Part shown: positions 8,663 through 17,644 of the stretch, in pieces
How positions within the stretch are numbered: position 1 is the first letter of the stretch
Layout: every line of letters begins with the position of its first letter
Assembly (NCBI RefSeq): GCF_900100315.1
Contig: NZ_FNFF01000010.1
Span: forward strand, 62,001-126,000
Source of the DNA: Streptomyces indicus
GTDB lineage: Bacteria > Actinomycetota > Actinomycetes > Streptomycetales > Streptomycetaceae
Length of the DNA: 64,000 nucleotides
Direction: 5' to 3'
The notes under the pieces: model-generated
Seen by the model: the letters and a program-made list of their open reading frames with translations, nothing else
Told to the model about the DNA's origin: nothing
The model's database searches: none
Made by a program: the position numbers and the translations under genes

Positions 8663-9343
8663 CTACTCTCCCAACTCCCTGCGCTCCGCCTTCTTCTCCA
8701 GCTTGGCGCGGCGGCGCTCCTCCTTCTGGCGCTGCTTCTCCGCGCGGGTGACCTTGCGCAGGACGCCGATGCCGCCCATCAGGGCGAAGCCCGTAAGGAT
8801 CACGCGGGGGGCGCCGGGGTCGCCCGGGACGCCCTCCTGGCTGTGGTCGAAGCCGCCCATGATGCCGAAGCCGCGCACGACGACCTCGACGCCGGGCGGG
8901 ACGGTGACCGTCATGCCGCCCATGATCGCGACGCAGTTGATGACGATCTCGCGGTCCTCGAAGCGGGCGTCGCGCAGATCGATCTCTCCGCCGCCCCAGA
9001 ACGTGAAGCAGGAGAAGCGGCGCGGCGCCGTCCACATGCCCTTGCGCTGGAAGCCGCCCATGATCGCGATGCCGCGGCGCGAGGTGGCCTCGCCGCCGAT
9101 GCGGGATGACCAGTCGCCGGCCGCCGCGAGGCCGGTGGGGGCGGGAGCGGCGGCGGCGCCGGTCGGCAGGTCGCGGGTGAGCGGCTCCAACTCCCCGTAT
9201 GTGCGCGCCTGGTACGCGGCTCCGAGGCGCTCGTCGAACTCCTCCATGTCGAGGCGGCCCTCGGCCAGCGCGTTCCGCAGCACCTCGGCGACCCGCTCGC
9301 GGTCGGCGTCGGAGGCCCTCAGCTCGGGCAGCTCGTCGGTCAT
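8663..9343 (-). CDS. DUF1707 / LiaF-like C-terminal domain protein
   Basis: 226 residues. Residues ~5-55 are the DUF1707 domain (LRASDADRERVAEVLRNAL ... RLDMEEFDERL), common in actinobacteria and thought to be helical and protein-binding. Residues ~90-190 contain repeated beta motifs such as AIMGGFQRKG, AIMGGMTVTVP and GIMGGFDHSQ, as in the cell-envelope-stress LiaF C-terminal domain. A basic coiled tail ends the protein. TAGGCT at 9351-9356 lies 7 nt before the ATG, so the mRNA is probably leaderless. Likely a cytosolic envelope-stress factor; exact role unknown. Confidence 0.8.
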   Translation of the reverse strand: MTDELPELRASDADRERVAEVLRNALAEGRLDMEEFDERLGAAYQARTYGELEPLTRDLPTGAAAAPAPTGLAAAGDWSSRIGGEATSRRGIAIMGGFQRKGMWTAPRRFSCFTFWGGGEIDLRDARFEDREIVINCVAIMGGMTVTVPPGVEVVVRGFGIMGGFDHSQEGVPGDPGAPRVILTGFALMGGIGVLRKVTRAEKQRQKEERRRAKLEKKAERRELGE

Positions 9344-9377
9344 ACGAATCAGCCTAGCCGGGCCGCTGCGGCGAAGG

Positions 9378-10367
9378 TCACCCCAGCTCTGCCCGGTCCG
9401 CGTACATCTTCGCGATCACGGCCTCGATGTCCGGTTCGCGCACGGACAGGTCGACGAGCGGGTACGAGGAGGCGACCTCGGTGACGAGCGGGGCCGCGGA
9501 GGCGGTCGCCGGGAACGCCAGCCACTGGCGCGGCCCTTCGACCCGCAGCACCCGTGCGCCCGTGATGTCCAGCGGCGGCAGTTCGCGCTCCAGGTCGACC
9601 ACGAGCGTGCGCTCGCTCTCGCCGATCTCGTGCAGCCCGGCGAGCGCCCCGTCGTACATCAGACGGCCGTGGTCGATGACCATGACGCGTTTGCAGAGCT
9701 GCTCGATGTCCTGGAGGTCGTGGGTGGTCAGGAGGACCGTGGTGCCGGCCGTGGCGTTCAAGTCCCGGAGGAATTCCCGGACTCTGGCCTTGCTGACCAC
9801 GTCGAGGCCGATGGTCGGCTCGTCCAGGTAGAGCACCTCGGGGTCGTGCAGGAGGGCCGCCGCGATGTCTCCGCGCATCCGCTGTCCGAGCGAGAGCTGG
9901 CGGACCGGCACGGCCAACAGGTCGGCGAGGTCGAGGAGTTCGACGCAGCGGTCGAGGTTCTCGCGGAAGCGCGCGTCGGGGATCCGGTACATGCGGTGGG
10001 CCAGCTTGTACGAGTCGATCAGCGGCAGGTCCCACCACAGGGTGGTGCGCTGACCGAAGACGACACCGATGCGGTGCGCCAGCTTCGTGCGCTCGCGCGA
10101 GGGCTCGATGCCCGCGACGCGGATCCGGCCGCCGCTCGGCGTGAGGATCCCGGTGAGCATCTTGATCGTGGTGGACTTGCCCGCGCCGTTCGGCCCGATG
10201 TAGCCGACGATCTCGCCGCGCGGCACGGTGAAGCTGATGCCGTCCACGGCGCGCACCTCGTGCCGCTCGCGCCGCAGGAAGCCCTTCTTCCTGCGGACGT
10301 CGAACACCTTGCGCACGTCCTCGAGCTCGATGAAGTCCGAGACGGCGTCCGTCTCTCGGTCGGTCAC
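9378..10367 (-). CDS. ABC exporter ATP-binding protein (ABC-2 type)
   Basis: 329 residues, GTG start at 10367 with GGGGAG 6 nt upstream. Walker A is GPNGAGKST (~residue 57), the signature is LSLGQRMRGD, and Walker B is VLYLDEPTIGLD followed by the switch His (TTHDLQD). The C-terminal ~80 residues are the extension usual in DrrA/NatA-type exporters. Third gene of a three-gene operon with two ABC-2 permeases upstream, one base apart. It powers an exporter in the cytoplasmic membrane; the substrate is unknown. Confidence 0.9.
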   Translation of the reverse strand: MTDRETDAVSDFIELEDVRKVFDVRRKKGFLRRERHEVRAVDGISFTVPRGEIVGYIGPNGAGKSTTIKMLTGILTPSGGRIRVAGIEPSRERTKLAHRIGVVFGQRTTLWWDLPLIDSYKLAHRMYRIPDARFRENLDRCVELLDLADLLAVPVRQLSLGQRMRGDIAAALLHDPEVLYLDEPTIGLDVVSKARVREFLRDLNATAGTTVLLTTHDLQDIEQLCKRVMVIDHGRLMYDGALAGLHEIGESERTLVVDLERELPPLDITGARVLRVEGPRQWLAFPATASAAPLVTEVASSYPLVDLSVREPDIEAVIAKMYADRAELG

Positions 10368-10368
10368 A

Positions 10369-11235
10369 TCAACTCCCCGTGCTGCGGTACGAACGAAGGC
10401 CGGCCCGCCAGCACGCCCCGGCCGCGAGCGCGCACACCGCCGTCACCAGCGGCGGCAGGAAGGCCGTGGACTCCGGCAGGTCCACCGGGTAGGGGCGGCC
10501 GAGGACGTAGAGGGCGGGCAGCCAGTTGACGAAGGCGAGCGGCAGGACGAAGGTCACGCCGCGCACCAGCTCCCTGGCGAAGATCGTCGGCGGGTACTGG
10601 AGCAGCGTATTGCCGCCGTACGTGAAGGAGTTGACCACCTCGGCGGCGTCGCGCGCCCAGAACTGGAAGGCGGCGCCGGCCACCATCACCGACCCGAAGA
10701 TCCCCGCCCCGGACAGCACCATCAGCGGCACCAGGCACACCTTCAGGACGGTCCAGTCGAGGTCCAGCAGGACCAGGGACCAGACCAGGACGAACAGCCC
10801 CTGGCTGACCCGGCCCAGGCGGCGCAGCGCGAACCGGTCGGCGGCGACCTGTGCGAGGACCGGGGCGGGCCGGACGAGGAGGGTGTCGAGCGTGCCGTCG
10901 CGCACGCGCCGGCCGATCCGCGAGACCTGGCCGAGCGCGAGGTCCGCCAGGCCGAAGGCGGTGCTCGTCGTCCCGTAGAGGAAGGCCACCTCCGCGAAGC
11001 CGAAGCCGCCGAGGCCCTCGACGTGCGTGAACATCAGCAGGATCACGACGAAGTCGAAGAAGGTCACGACGAAGTTGGCGAGCAGCGTCATCGCGAACGA
11101 GAAGCGGTACGTCATCGTGGAGCGGATCCACATCGCCGCGATAATCCGGAACGCGGCGAGCCCGCCGACGCCCGTGGCCCGCGCGGTCCCCGGAGCACCC
11201 GGTGCGGTCGGTGCGCCCGGTGCGTGCTCAGCCAC
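10369..11235 (-). CDS. ABC-2 family permease, second subunit
   Basis: 288 residues, GTG start at 11235 overlapping the upstream stop by 8 nt. About six membrane segments (for example MTLLANFVVTFFDFVVILLMF and the C-terminal FLPPLVTAVCALAAGACW). The pattern fits the DUF990/ABC-2 (PF06182-type) permeases that pair with a second permease and one ATPase. A Gly/Ala/Pro-rich N-terminal tail of ~25 residues precedes the first helix. Confidence 0.85.
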   Translation of the reverse strand: MAEHAPGAPTAPGAPGTARATGVGGLAAFRIIAAMWIRSTMTYRFSFAMTLLANFVVTFFDFVVILLMFTHVEGLGGFGFAEVAFLYGTTSTAFGLADLALGQVSRIGRRVRDGTLDTLLVRPAPVLAQVAADRFALRRLGRVSQGLFVLVWSLVLLDLDWTVLKVCLVPLMVLSGAGIFGSVMVAGAAFQFWARDAAEVVNSFTYGGNTLLQYPPTIFARELVRGVTFVLPLAFVNWLPALYVLGRPYPVDLPESTAFLPPLVTAVCALAAGACWRAGLRSYRSTGS

Positions 11236-12040
11236 CCTGCACCACCACCCTTCGCCGCGCGGCCAGTTGGAGGACGCGGCCGGCCGCGAGCAGCACCACG
11301 GCCCAGCCCGCCTGGAACCCGTACGCCTTCGCCAGGCCCCAGCCCGTGTACTTGCCGAGGAACACATCGGCCGGCACCTGGAGCATCGACGCCCACGGCA
11401 GCACCCGCGCCACCTCGCCGAGCGCCCCGGGGAACACCGTCAGGGGCAGCAGCATCCCGGAGAAGAACAACCCGCACAGCCAGGCGACCTGGACCACGCC
11501 GGCGCCGTCCATCAGCCAGAAGGCGCTGAGCGAGACGAGGAACCAGATGGCGAAGCCGACCACGACCCCGAGCGCCACCGAGCCGAGGAAGGCGGGCCAG
11601 CGCCACAGGTCCCCGGAGGCACCGGGCAGCGCGAGGTCGAAGGCGAGCGCGCCCACGGCCATCGGGACGATCCCGCGGCCCGCGAGCTCGAAGGCGGCCC
11701 GCCCCAAGTCGGTGGCCAGCCACCACAGTTGGAGGTCGGCGGGCCGGTAGAGGTCGACGGCGACATCGCCCGTCTTGATCCGCTCGATCAGCTCCTCGGC
11801 GAACCCGCCGCCGCCCATCAGGCCGCAGGTCGCGAGCAGCGCCTGCCCGATCCAGACGTACGTGAGCGCCTCGGGCTTGTCGTAACCGCCGAGGTTGGGG
11901 CGCTCGTCCCACAGGGCGTTGAAGGTGAAGGCGAGCACGAAGCCGAAGACCGTGTTGGTGAAGACGCCCGCGGCGGTCGCCACCCGGTACGTCGCATGCC
12001 GCCGGAAGCTGCCCGCCGCCACCGCCGCATACAACCGCAC
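11228..12040 (-). CDS. ABC-2 family permease, first subunit
   Basis: 270 residues from the GTG at 12040, preceded by GGGGGTGG. Six predicted membrane helices; RLYAAVAAGSFRRHATYRVA at the N-terminus is the usual start of this permease class. First gene of the operon with the second permease and the ATPase. A -10-like TAGGGT at 12079-12084 on the minus strand lies about 40 bp before the start. The operon diverges from the penicillin-binding protein gene. Confidence 0.85.
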   Translation of the reverse strand: MRLYAAVAAGSFRRHATYRVATAAGVFTNTVFGFVLAFTFNALWDERPNLGGYDKPEALTYVWIGQALLATCGLMGGGGFAEELIERIKTGDVAVDLYRPADLQLWWLATDLGRAAFELAGRGIVPMAVGALAFDLALPGASGDLWRWPAFLGSVALGVVVGFAIWFLVSLSAFWLMDGAGVVQVAWLCGLFFSGMLLPLTVFPGALGEVARVLPWASMLQVPADVFLGKYTGWGLAKAYGFQAGWAVVLLAAGRVLQLAARRRVVVQGG

Positions 12041-12245
12041 GGATCCACCCCCTTGCCTTCCGGCGGCCAAAGACGAAGACCCTAGCCGCCCGCGGCAACA
12101 GGGCGCCACGCGTTTTCACCCGTCCGGCCGATCGGGGAGCCGTCACGGGCGCGCGGCGAGCAGGGGGCGCACAGAGCCGGATGCAAAAGTGTCCATCAGG
12201 GTTCAGAACAGGCTCTCCACTGGCGAAACGGGAGTTCCGGGAGAT

Positions 12246-14723
12246 ATGAGCGACGAGCCGCGTGAGCAGGAGGGGCCGGAGGGCGGGCCGGACAGCGGGC
12301 GGCAGCCGGACCGGTCCGCGGAGCACCCGGGCTGGGCGCCACGCGAACCGGAGCTCGCGGGCGCGCCGCAGCCGGGCCCGGAGGGTCAGGCCGAGTCCGC
12401 CGAGACGGCCAAGTCCGCGAAGGGCAGGAAGCAGCGCCGCAAGCGCACCGGCTGGCGGCGCATCATCCCCACCTGGCGGATGGTCCTCGGCACCTTCCTG
12501 CTCGTGTGCCTGCTGCTCGGCGGCGCGCTCGTGGCCGGCTACCTGATCGTGGACATCCCGCCCGCAAACTCCGCCGCGACCGCGCAGACCAACGTCTACC
12601 TGTACGCCGACGGCAAACAGCTCGCGCGCGACGGCGGCGTCAACCGCGAGAACATCCCGCTGGCCCAAGTCCCGGAACACGTACGGCAGGCGGTGCTCGC
12701 CGCCGAGGACCGCGACTTCTACTCGGAGTCCGCGGTGGACCCGAAGGCGATGCTGCGCGCGGCCTGGAACACCGTCACCGGCAAGGGCAAGCAGTCCGGT
12801 TCGACGATCACGCAGCAGTACGTGAAGAACTACTACCTCAGCCAGGACCAGACGATCAGCCGCAAGGTGAAGGAGTTCTTCATCGCGATCAAGCTGGGGC
12901 GCGAGGTCAGCAAGGACGACATCCTCGAGGGCTACCTCAACACCAGCTACTTCGGCCGGAACGCGTACGGCATCTCGGCCGCGGCGCACGCGTACTACGA
13001 CAAGAAGCCCGAGGATCTCACCACCGCCGAGGGCGCGTATCTCGCGACGCTGCTCAACTCCCCCAGCGCGTACGACGTGACGGCCCACCCGGAGAACAAG
13101 CCGCGGGCCGTGGGGCGCTGGAACTACGTCCTGGACGGCATGGTCAAGGAGAAGTGGCTGAGCCCGGCCGAGCGGCAGGCGATGAAGTTCCCCGCGCCCG
13201 AGGCCGAGGCGGGCCTGTCCTCCGGCCTGTCCGGGCAGCGCGGCTATCTGGTCAACGCGGTCAAGGACTATCTCCTCGCGAACGAGATCGTCACCGAGGA
13301 CGAGCTCAAGACCGGCGGCTACCGCATCACGACGACGATCGACCCCGATCAGCAGGACGCGTTCGTCGAGGCGGTGGACGAGCAGCTGATGTCGAAGCTG
13401 GACCCGAAGGCGCGGAAGATCGACGGCAGCGTCCGGGTCGGCGGCGCCGCGATCGATCCGGCCACCGGGCGGGTCACGGCGCTTTACGGCGGAATCGACT
13501 ACGTCAAGCAGTTCACCAACAACGCCACCCGGCGCGACTACCAGCCCGGCTCCACCCTCAAGCCCTTCGTCCTCACCTCGGCCGTGGAGAACAACTCGAC
13601 GACCCAGGACGGCCGTCCGATCACCCCGAACACCATCTACGACGGCACCAGCGGGCGTCCGGTGCAGGGCTGGAACGGCGAGCGGTTCGCGCCCGAGAAC
13701 GAGGACCACGTCGACTACGGGAACATCACCGTGCGCACCGCCGCCGAGAAGTCCGTGAACTCGGTGTTCGCGCAGATGGCCGTGGACGTCGGCCCGGAGA
13801 AGGTGATGAACACCGCCGTCGACCTCGGCATCCCGAAGACCACGCCCGGTCTCGGCCCGTACCCCTCGATCTCGCTGGGCACCCCGACCGCCAGCGTCCT
13901 CGACGTCACCCAGGCCTACGCCACGCTCGCCAACCACGGCCGGCACGGCACGTACGCGCTGGTGGACAAGTTGGAGAAGAACGGCGAGGAGATCACGCTG
14001 CCCGCCCGGGACACCCGCCAGGCGGTCTCCCGCGCGGCCGCCGACACCACCACGTCCGTGCTGCAGAGCGTCGTGGACGACGGCACCGGCAGCGCCGCGC
14101 TCGCCGCGGGCCGCCCGGCCGCGGGCAAGACGGGCACGGCGGAGGAGGACAAGGCGGCCTGGTTCGCGGGCTACACGCCCGAACTCGCCACCGTGGTCGC
14201 CGTGATGGGCCAGGACCCGGAGACAGCCATCCAGACGCCCTTGTACGGGGCGGTGGGGCAGGCGCGGATGAACGGCGGCGGGTATCCGGCGCGGATCTGG
14301 GCCCAGTTCACGCGGACGGCGCTGGAGGGTGAGCCCGTCAGCGAGTTCGACCTGGAGATCCCCTCCGGCTCCGAGGAGCCCCCGCCGCTGCCCACCGTTC
14401 CGCCGCAGGACGGCGGCACGGAGGGCCAGGACGAGGGCCGGACGCAGGGCGGCGAGAACGGCGGCGCGAACCAGGGCCAGGACGAGGGACAGACCCAGGG
14501 CCCGACGCAGGGCGCGGACCAGGGGCAGACGCAGGGGGCCGACCAGGGTCAGACGGAGGGCCAGGACCAGGGCCAGACCCAGGGGACCGACCAGGGACAG
14601 TCGGAAGGCCAGGTCCAGGGGCAGACCAACGGGGGCGCGGACGGCGGGGGCGATGTCGGCGGGCAGGACGGGGGCGGCTCCGGGGGCGGGGAGAACGGTG
14701 GGGCGGATGCGGGGAGTACGTAG
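12246..14723 (+). CDS. Bifunctional penicillin-binding protein (transglycosylase/transpeptidase, class A PBP)
   Basis: 825 residues. A polar cytosolic tail of ~75 residues, one membrane anchor (MVLGTFLLVCLLLGGALVAG), then a GT51 glycosyltransferase domain with AVLAAEDRDFYSES and GSTITQQYVKN, and a transpeptidase domain with the Ser-x-x-Lys motif in PGSTLKPF, SVN, and KTGTAEEDKAAWFAGY. It polymerises and crosslinks peptidoglycan outside the membrane. The last ~110 residues are a Gln/Gly/Asp/Glu repeat (units like DQGQTQGA), much longer than in most PBPs, possibly wall-spanning. Transcribed alone; a strong hairpin follows the stop. Confidence 0.92.
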   Translation: MSDEPREQEGPEGGPDSGRQPDRSAEHPGWAPREPELAGAPQPGPEGQAESAETAKSAKGRKQRRKRTGWRRIIPTWRMVLGTFLLVCLLLGGALVAGYLIVDIPPANSAATAQTNVYLYADGKQLARDGGVNRENIPLAQVPEHVRQAVLAAEDRDFYSESAVDPKAMLRAAWNTVTGKGKQSGSTITQQYVKNYYLSQDQTISRKVKEFFIAIKLGREVSKDDILEGYLNTSYFGRNAYGISAAAHAYYDKKPEDLTTAEGAYLATLLNSPSAYDVTAHPENKPRAVGRWNYVLDGMVKEKWLSPAERQAMKFPAPEAEAGLSSGLSGQRGYLVNAVKDYLLANEIVTEDELKTGGYRITTTIDPDQQDAFVEAVDEQLMSKLDPKARKIDGSVRVGGAAIDPATGRVTALYGGIDYVKQFTNNATRRDYQPGSTLKPFVLTSAVENNSTTQDGRPITPNTIYDGTSGRPVQGWNGERFAPENEDHVDYGNITVRTAAEKSVNSVFAQMAVDVGPEKVMNTAVDLGIPKTTPGLGPYPSISLGTPTASVLDVTQAYATLANHGRHGTYALVDKLEKNGEEITLPARDTRQAVSRAAADTTTSVLQSVVDDGTGSAALAAGRPAAGKTGTAEEDKAAWFAGYTPELATVVAVMGQDPETAIQTPLYGAVGQARMNGGGYPARIWAQFTRTALEGEPVSEFDLEIPSGSEEPPPLPTVPPQDGGTEGQDEGRTQGGENGGANQGQDEGQTQGPTQGADQGQTQGADQGQTEGQDQGQTQGTDQGQSEGQVQGQTNGGADGGGDVGGQDGGGSGGGENGGADAGST

Positions 14724-14739
14724 GAGGGCCATGCAGCGC

Positions 14740-14784
14740 ATACGGCGAGGGGCCGGCGAACTGTTCGCCGGCCCCTCGCCGTAT
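14740..14784. terminator. Bidirectional hairpin terminator
   Basis: A perfect 21-bp inverted repeat with a 3-base loop sits between the convergent PBP and GroES-like genes. There is no T-run, as is common in Streptomyces terminators. Confidence 0.85.
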
Positions 14785-14819
14785 GGCACCTGCGTCAGCA
14801 GCCGCACGCACTCCAGGGG

Positions 14820-15176
14820 CTACAGGTACAACCCCGTCGAATCCTCGGCCCCCTCGAAGCGGTCCGCCGCCACGGCGTGCAGATCGCGCTCGCGCATCAG
14901 CACGTACGCGACCCCGCGCACCTCGACCTCGGCCCGGTCCTCCGGGTCGTACAGGACGCGGTCGCCGGGCTCGACCGTGCGCACGTTCTGCCCGACCGCG
15001 ACGACCTCCGCCCAGGCGAGCCGCCGGCCCACGGCCGCGGTCGCCGGGATCACGATCCCGCCGGTCGAACGCCGCTCGCCCTCGACCGTGTCCGTACGCA
15101 CGAGCACGCGGTCGTGCAGCATCCGGATGGGCAGCTTGTCGTGATGGGTACTGCGTTCGATTCCTCTGGCACTCAC
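14820..15176 (-). CDS. GroES-like (Cpn10 fold) protein
   Basis: 118 residues from the GTG at 15176 (AGGTAGG upstream). The core LPIRMLHDRVLVRTD...GGIVIPATA and VVAVGQNVRTVEPGDRVLY follow the Cpn10 pattern: a beta-barrel with a mobile loop. It is divergent from true GroES, is not next to groEL, and has a different N-terminus, so it may be a stand-alone paralogue with another role. Convergent with the PBP gene. Confidence 0.75.
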   Translation of the reverse strand: MSARGIERSTHHDKLPIRMLHDRVLVRTDTVEGERRSTGGIVIPATAAVGRRLAWAEVVAVGQNVRTVEPGDRVLYDPEDRAEVEVRGVAYVLMRERDLHAVAADRFEGAEDSTGLYL

Positions 15177-15230
15177 GTTCCGCAACCTACCTGGCTCCGC
15201 CCCCGCCGTTCCCTCCAGGGCCCCGGCCCG

Positions 15231-15551
15231 CTAGCCCCTGCGGCGCCGCGAACCGAGGGCCAGCAGCCCCACGACACCGACGACGAGCAGCGCCACCGGC
15301 ACCACGCGCTCCATGCGCGGCGCCCCGTCACCGTCCACGAACTGCGCCTTCACCTCGCTGACCGCCCGGTTCGCGCTCACATACGCGCGGCCGAGCGTCT
15401 GGTCCACGCTGCCGACGAACTTGGCCTTGGCTTCCCCGGCGATCGTCTTCGGGTGCATGCGCACCCCGATCTCGTCCAGGGTCACGGCCAGCTGCGCCCG
15501 CCGGCGCTTGATGTCCGCCTCGATCTCAGCGGGGGTCCTGGCATCCGACAC
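15231..15551 (-). CDS. DUF3618 membrane protein
   Basis: 106 residues from the GTG at 15551, with GGAGG 9 nt upstream. The N-terminal half (ARTPAEIEADIKRRRAQLA) is the DUF3618 signature, and a single C-terminal membrane helix (VVPVALLVVGVVGLLALG) ends in a basic RRRR tail. The family is actinobacterial and of unknown function. The gene is upstream of the GroES-like gene on the same strand and diverges from bcp. Confidence 0.82.
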   Translation of the reverse strand: MSDARTPAEIEADIKRRRAQLAVTLDEIGVRMHPKTIAGEAKAKFVGSVDQTLGRAYVSANRAVSEVKAQFVDGDGAPRMERVVPVALLVVGVVGLLALGSRRRRG

Positions 15552-15718
15552 CGCGCCGCCTCCGTTTTGTCGTACGTCTCTGGGAAGAGACAGTCTGTCA
15601 GTTCCCACGATCCGGCACCTCACGGCGGCCCCGTTACGCTCATTCCGTACCGGTCCCGACCGAGCGACCGGGACGGACCGCCCGACCGACACCGACCGCC
15701 TCCCGAGGAGCCTGACCG

Positions 15719-16186
15719 ATGAGCGAGCGCCTGCAGCCCGGCGACACCGCCCCCGCCTTCACCCTGCCCGACGCGGACGGCAACGAGGTCTCCCTCGCCG
15801 CGCACAAAGGCCGCAAGGTCATCGTCTACTTCTACCCGGCGGCCCTGACCCCGGGCTGCACGAAGCAGGCCTGCGACTTCACGGACAACCTCGACGCGCT
15901 CGCCTCCGCCGGCTACGACGTCATCGGCGTCTCGCCCGACAAGCCGGAGAAGCTCGCGAAGTTCCGCGACAAGGAGAACCTGAAGGTCACCCTCGTCGGC
16001 GACCCGTCGAAGGAGGTCCTCGAGGCCTACGGCGCCTTCGGCGAGAAGAAGCTGTACGGCAAGGTCGTCACGGGCGTGATCCGCTCCACCGTCGTGGTCG
16101 ACGAGGAGGGCAAGGTCGAGCACGCCTTCTACAACGTGAAGGCGACGGGCCACGTGGCCAAGATCATGCGGGACCTCGGGGTCTGA
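15719..16186 (+). CDS. bcp: Thioredoxin-dependent thiol peroxidase (Bcp/PrxQ)
   Basis: 155 residues, a normal length for Bcp. The motif ALTPGCTKQACDF carries the peroxidatic Cys and, five residues later, the resolving Cys of atypical two-Cys peroxiredoxins. It reduces hydrogen peroxide and organic peroxides in the cytosol using thioredoxin. GAGGAG precedes the ATG. Transcribed divergently from the DUF3618 gene. Confidence 0.93.
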   Translation: MSERLQPGDTAPAFTLPDADGNEVSLAAHKGRKVIVYFYPAALTPGCTKQACDFTDNLDALASAGYDVIGVSPDKPEKLAKFRDKENLKVTLVGDPSKEVLEAYGAFGEKKLYGKVVTGVIRSTVVVDEEGKVEHAFYNVKATGHVAKIMRDLGV

Positions 16187-16396
16187 GACCTCCCGGCCCG
16201 AGTCCGTCCTCCCGGGCCGTCGCCGCGGTGCGGACGTGCGGCCCGGGACGGCGCGCCCCTGGTGCGCGCCCCCGGGTTCGCCCCAAGTGCTCCGAGCGCG
16301 CTCGCTCGGACGGATCAGCGGGCCACGGGGCCGAAGTTCCCTGTTCGGCAGGGTGGAAGGCGCTTTGCGTCCACCCCCGTACAGAGGAAATCCCCC

Positions 16397-17290
16397 ATGC
16401 ATGCGTCCATCGACGTCGCGTATTTGACCTCCGGCATCCACGACCCGGATCTCGACGGTTCCCTCCAGGCACTGAACCGGTCGGGCCTCACCTGCGAGGC
16501 GGTCAACTGGTCCTGCCGTGACACCGACTGGAGCCGGTACCGGTCGGCCGTCGTCCGCAGCACCTGGGACTACATCGAGGACCGGGAGGCGTTCCTGGGC
16601 GCCCTGCGCACCATCTCGAGCACCTGTCTGCTGCTCAATCCGCTGGATGTCATCGAGTGGAACACCGACAAGGGGTATCTCGCCGATCTCGCGCGGGCGG
16701 GCTGCCCCACGGTGCCGACCCTCTGGGTGGACCCAGAGGTGTGCAGCAGCGCCTCGGCGCTCTCCCGCTCGATCCCCTCCGACTGGGAGGACCTGGTGGT
16801 GAAACCCGCCGTCGGCGCAGGCGGCACCGGCGCCATGCGCACCCGGGACAGGGAGAAGGCCTGCGCCTACGCCATGTCCTCGGGCCGGATGCTCGTGCAG
16901 CCGTACCTGGACGCCGTGGACAGCGAGGGCGAGAAGTCCTTCGTCTTTCTGGGCGGCGAGTTCAGCCATGCGGTGACCCGGGGCCCCTATCTGCCGGAGG
17001 AGATCCACCGCGACACCCTGCTGCCTCCGGGGAGCGAGGAGTCGGCATGGACGGTCGAATCCTTCGAGCCGGACGCCGAGTACCTGGCCCTCGCCCATGC
17101 GGCGCTGGCCGCCGTACCGGCCGCATCGCCGCTGCCGTATGCGCGGGTGGACGTCATCCGTGACCAGCGGGGTGCGCCGCGGGTGGCCGAGGTGGAAGTG
17201 GTGGAGCCCTTCCTGTTCCTCGGCTACAGCGACAGCGCTTCCGCGCGGTTCGCCGGTGCGCTCCGCGAAGCCATCGTCAGCGCGGCCTGA
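16397..17290 (+). CDS. ATP-grasp ligase, orphan (DcsG-like family)
   Basis: 297 residues from the ATG at 16397 (AGAGGAAA upstream). The fold follows the ATP-grasp order: an N-terminal domain with VVRSTWDYIEDREAF and NPLDVIEWNTDKGYL, a central nucleotide domain with DLVVKPAVGAGGTGAM (Lys plus Gly-rich loop), MLVQPYLD, and metal residues near EVEVVEPFLF. From memory it resembles ATP-grasp enzymes of the DcsG (cycloserine cyclo-ligase) type. No other biosynthetic gene is nearby, so substrate and pathway are unknown. Confidence 0.72.
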   Translation: MHASIDVAYLTSGIHDPDLDGSLQALNRSGLTCEAVNWSCRDTDWSRYRSAVVRSTWDYIEDREAFLGALRTISSTCLLLNPLDVIEWNTDKGYLADLARAGCPTVPTLWVDPEVCSSASALSRSIPSDWEDLVVKPAVGAGGTGAMRTRDREKACAYAMSSGRMLVQPYLDAVDSEGEKSFVFLGGEFSHAVTRGPYLPEEIHRDTLLPPGSEESAWTVESFEPDAEYLALAHAALAAVPAASPLPYARVDVIRDQRGAPRVAEVEVVEPFLFLGYSDSASARFAGALREAIVSAA

Positions 17291-17350
17291 ACCTCCGTAC
17301 GCCCGCCGCCTGAATCCCCCGTACGCCCGCCGCCTGAACCTCCGTATGCC
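17284..17350 (+). repeat. Imperfect tandem repeat at the end of the ATP-grasp gene
   Basis: Two-and-a-half copies of a ~24-bp unit containing CCGTACGCCCGCCGCCTGAA; the first copy starts with the last codons and stop of the ATP-grasp gene. It is a partial duplication of the gene end. Confidence 0.7.
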
Positions 17351-17455
17351 TTGCGGCACTTGACCGGCGTCCGCGGGCACGCTCCCGCCCCTGACCGCTC
17401 CCCCGTACACTGACCGGGCGGGTACGCGCCGGACCGGCGCGATGCCCGCTTTGTC

Positions 17456-17539
17456 GCGGTCGTGGTGGAATTGGCAGTCACGCCAGGTTTAGGTCCTGGT
17501 GGGAGAAATCCCGTGAGGGTTCGAGTCCCTCCGACCGCA
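17456..17539 (+). tRNA. tRNA-Leu (anticodon TAG)
   Basis: A 7-bp acceptor stem (GCGGTCG/CGACCGC), D-arm, and a 5-bp anticodon stem CCAGG/CCTGG enclosing the loop TTTAGGT (anticodon TAG) are visible. The long variable arm is that of a class II leucine tRNA, followed by the T-arm GGGTTCGAGTCCC. CCA is not encoded. It decodes CUA and other CUN codons. A hairpin terminator starts 8 nt downstream. Confidence 0.95.
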
Positions 17540-17546
17540 CAGCAGG

Positions 17547-17576
17547 AAGGGCGCCCCCGTCGTGGGGGCGCCCTTT
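17547..17576 (+). terminator. Terminator of tRNA-Leu
   Basis: A perfect 12-bp stem, AAGGGCGCCCCC and its complement, with a 5-base loop, ending in TTT. It lies directly after the tRNA and also faces the end of rdgB. Confidence 0.85.
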
Positions 17577-17644
17577 CGCGTACGGCCGCGGGAGGGTCCC
17601 TTTCCGTACGGCGGAAGCGCGCCCCTTCGCGTACGCCAGCGTGC

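Noticed and set aside
11112..14807. A 1231-codon open frame on the minus strand, antisense to the PBP and beyond
   Set aside because: High-GC antisense frame: composition of Arg/Leu/Val/Gly repeats, no domain; the PBP on the plus strand explains the region.
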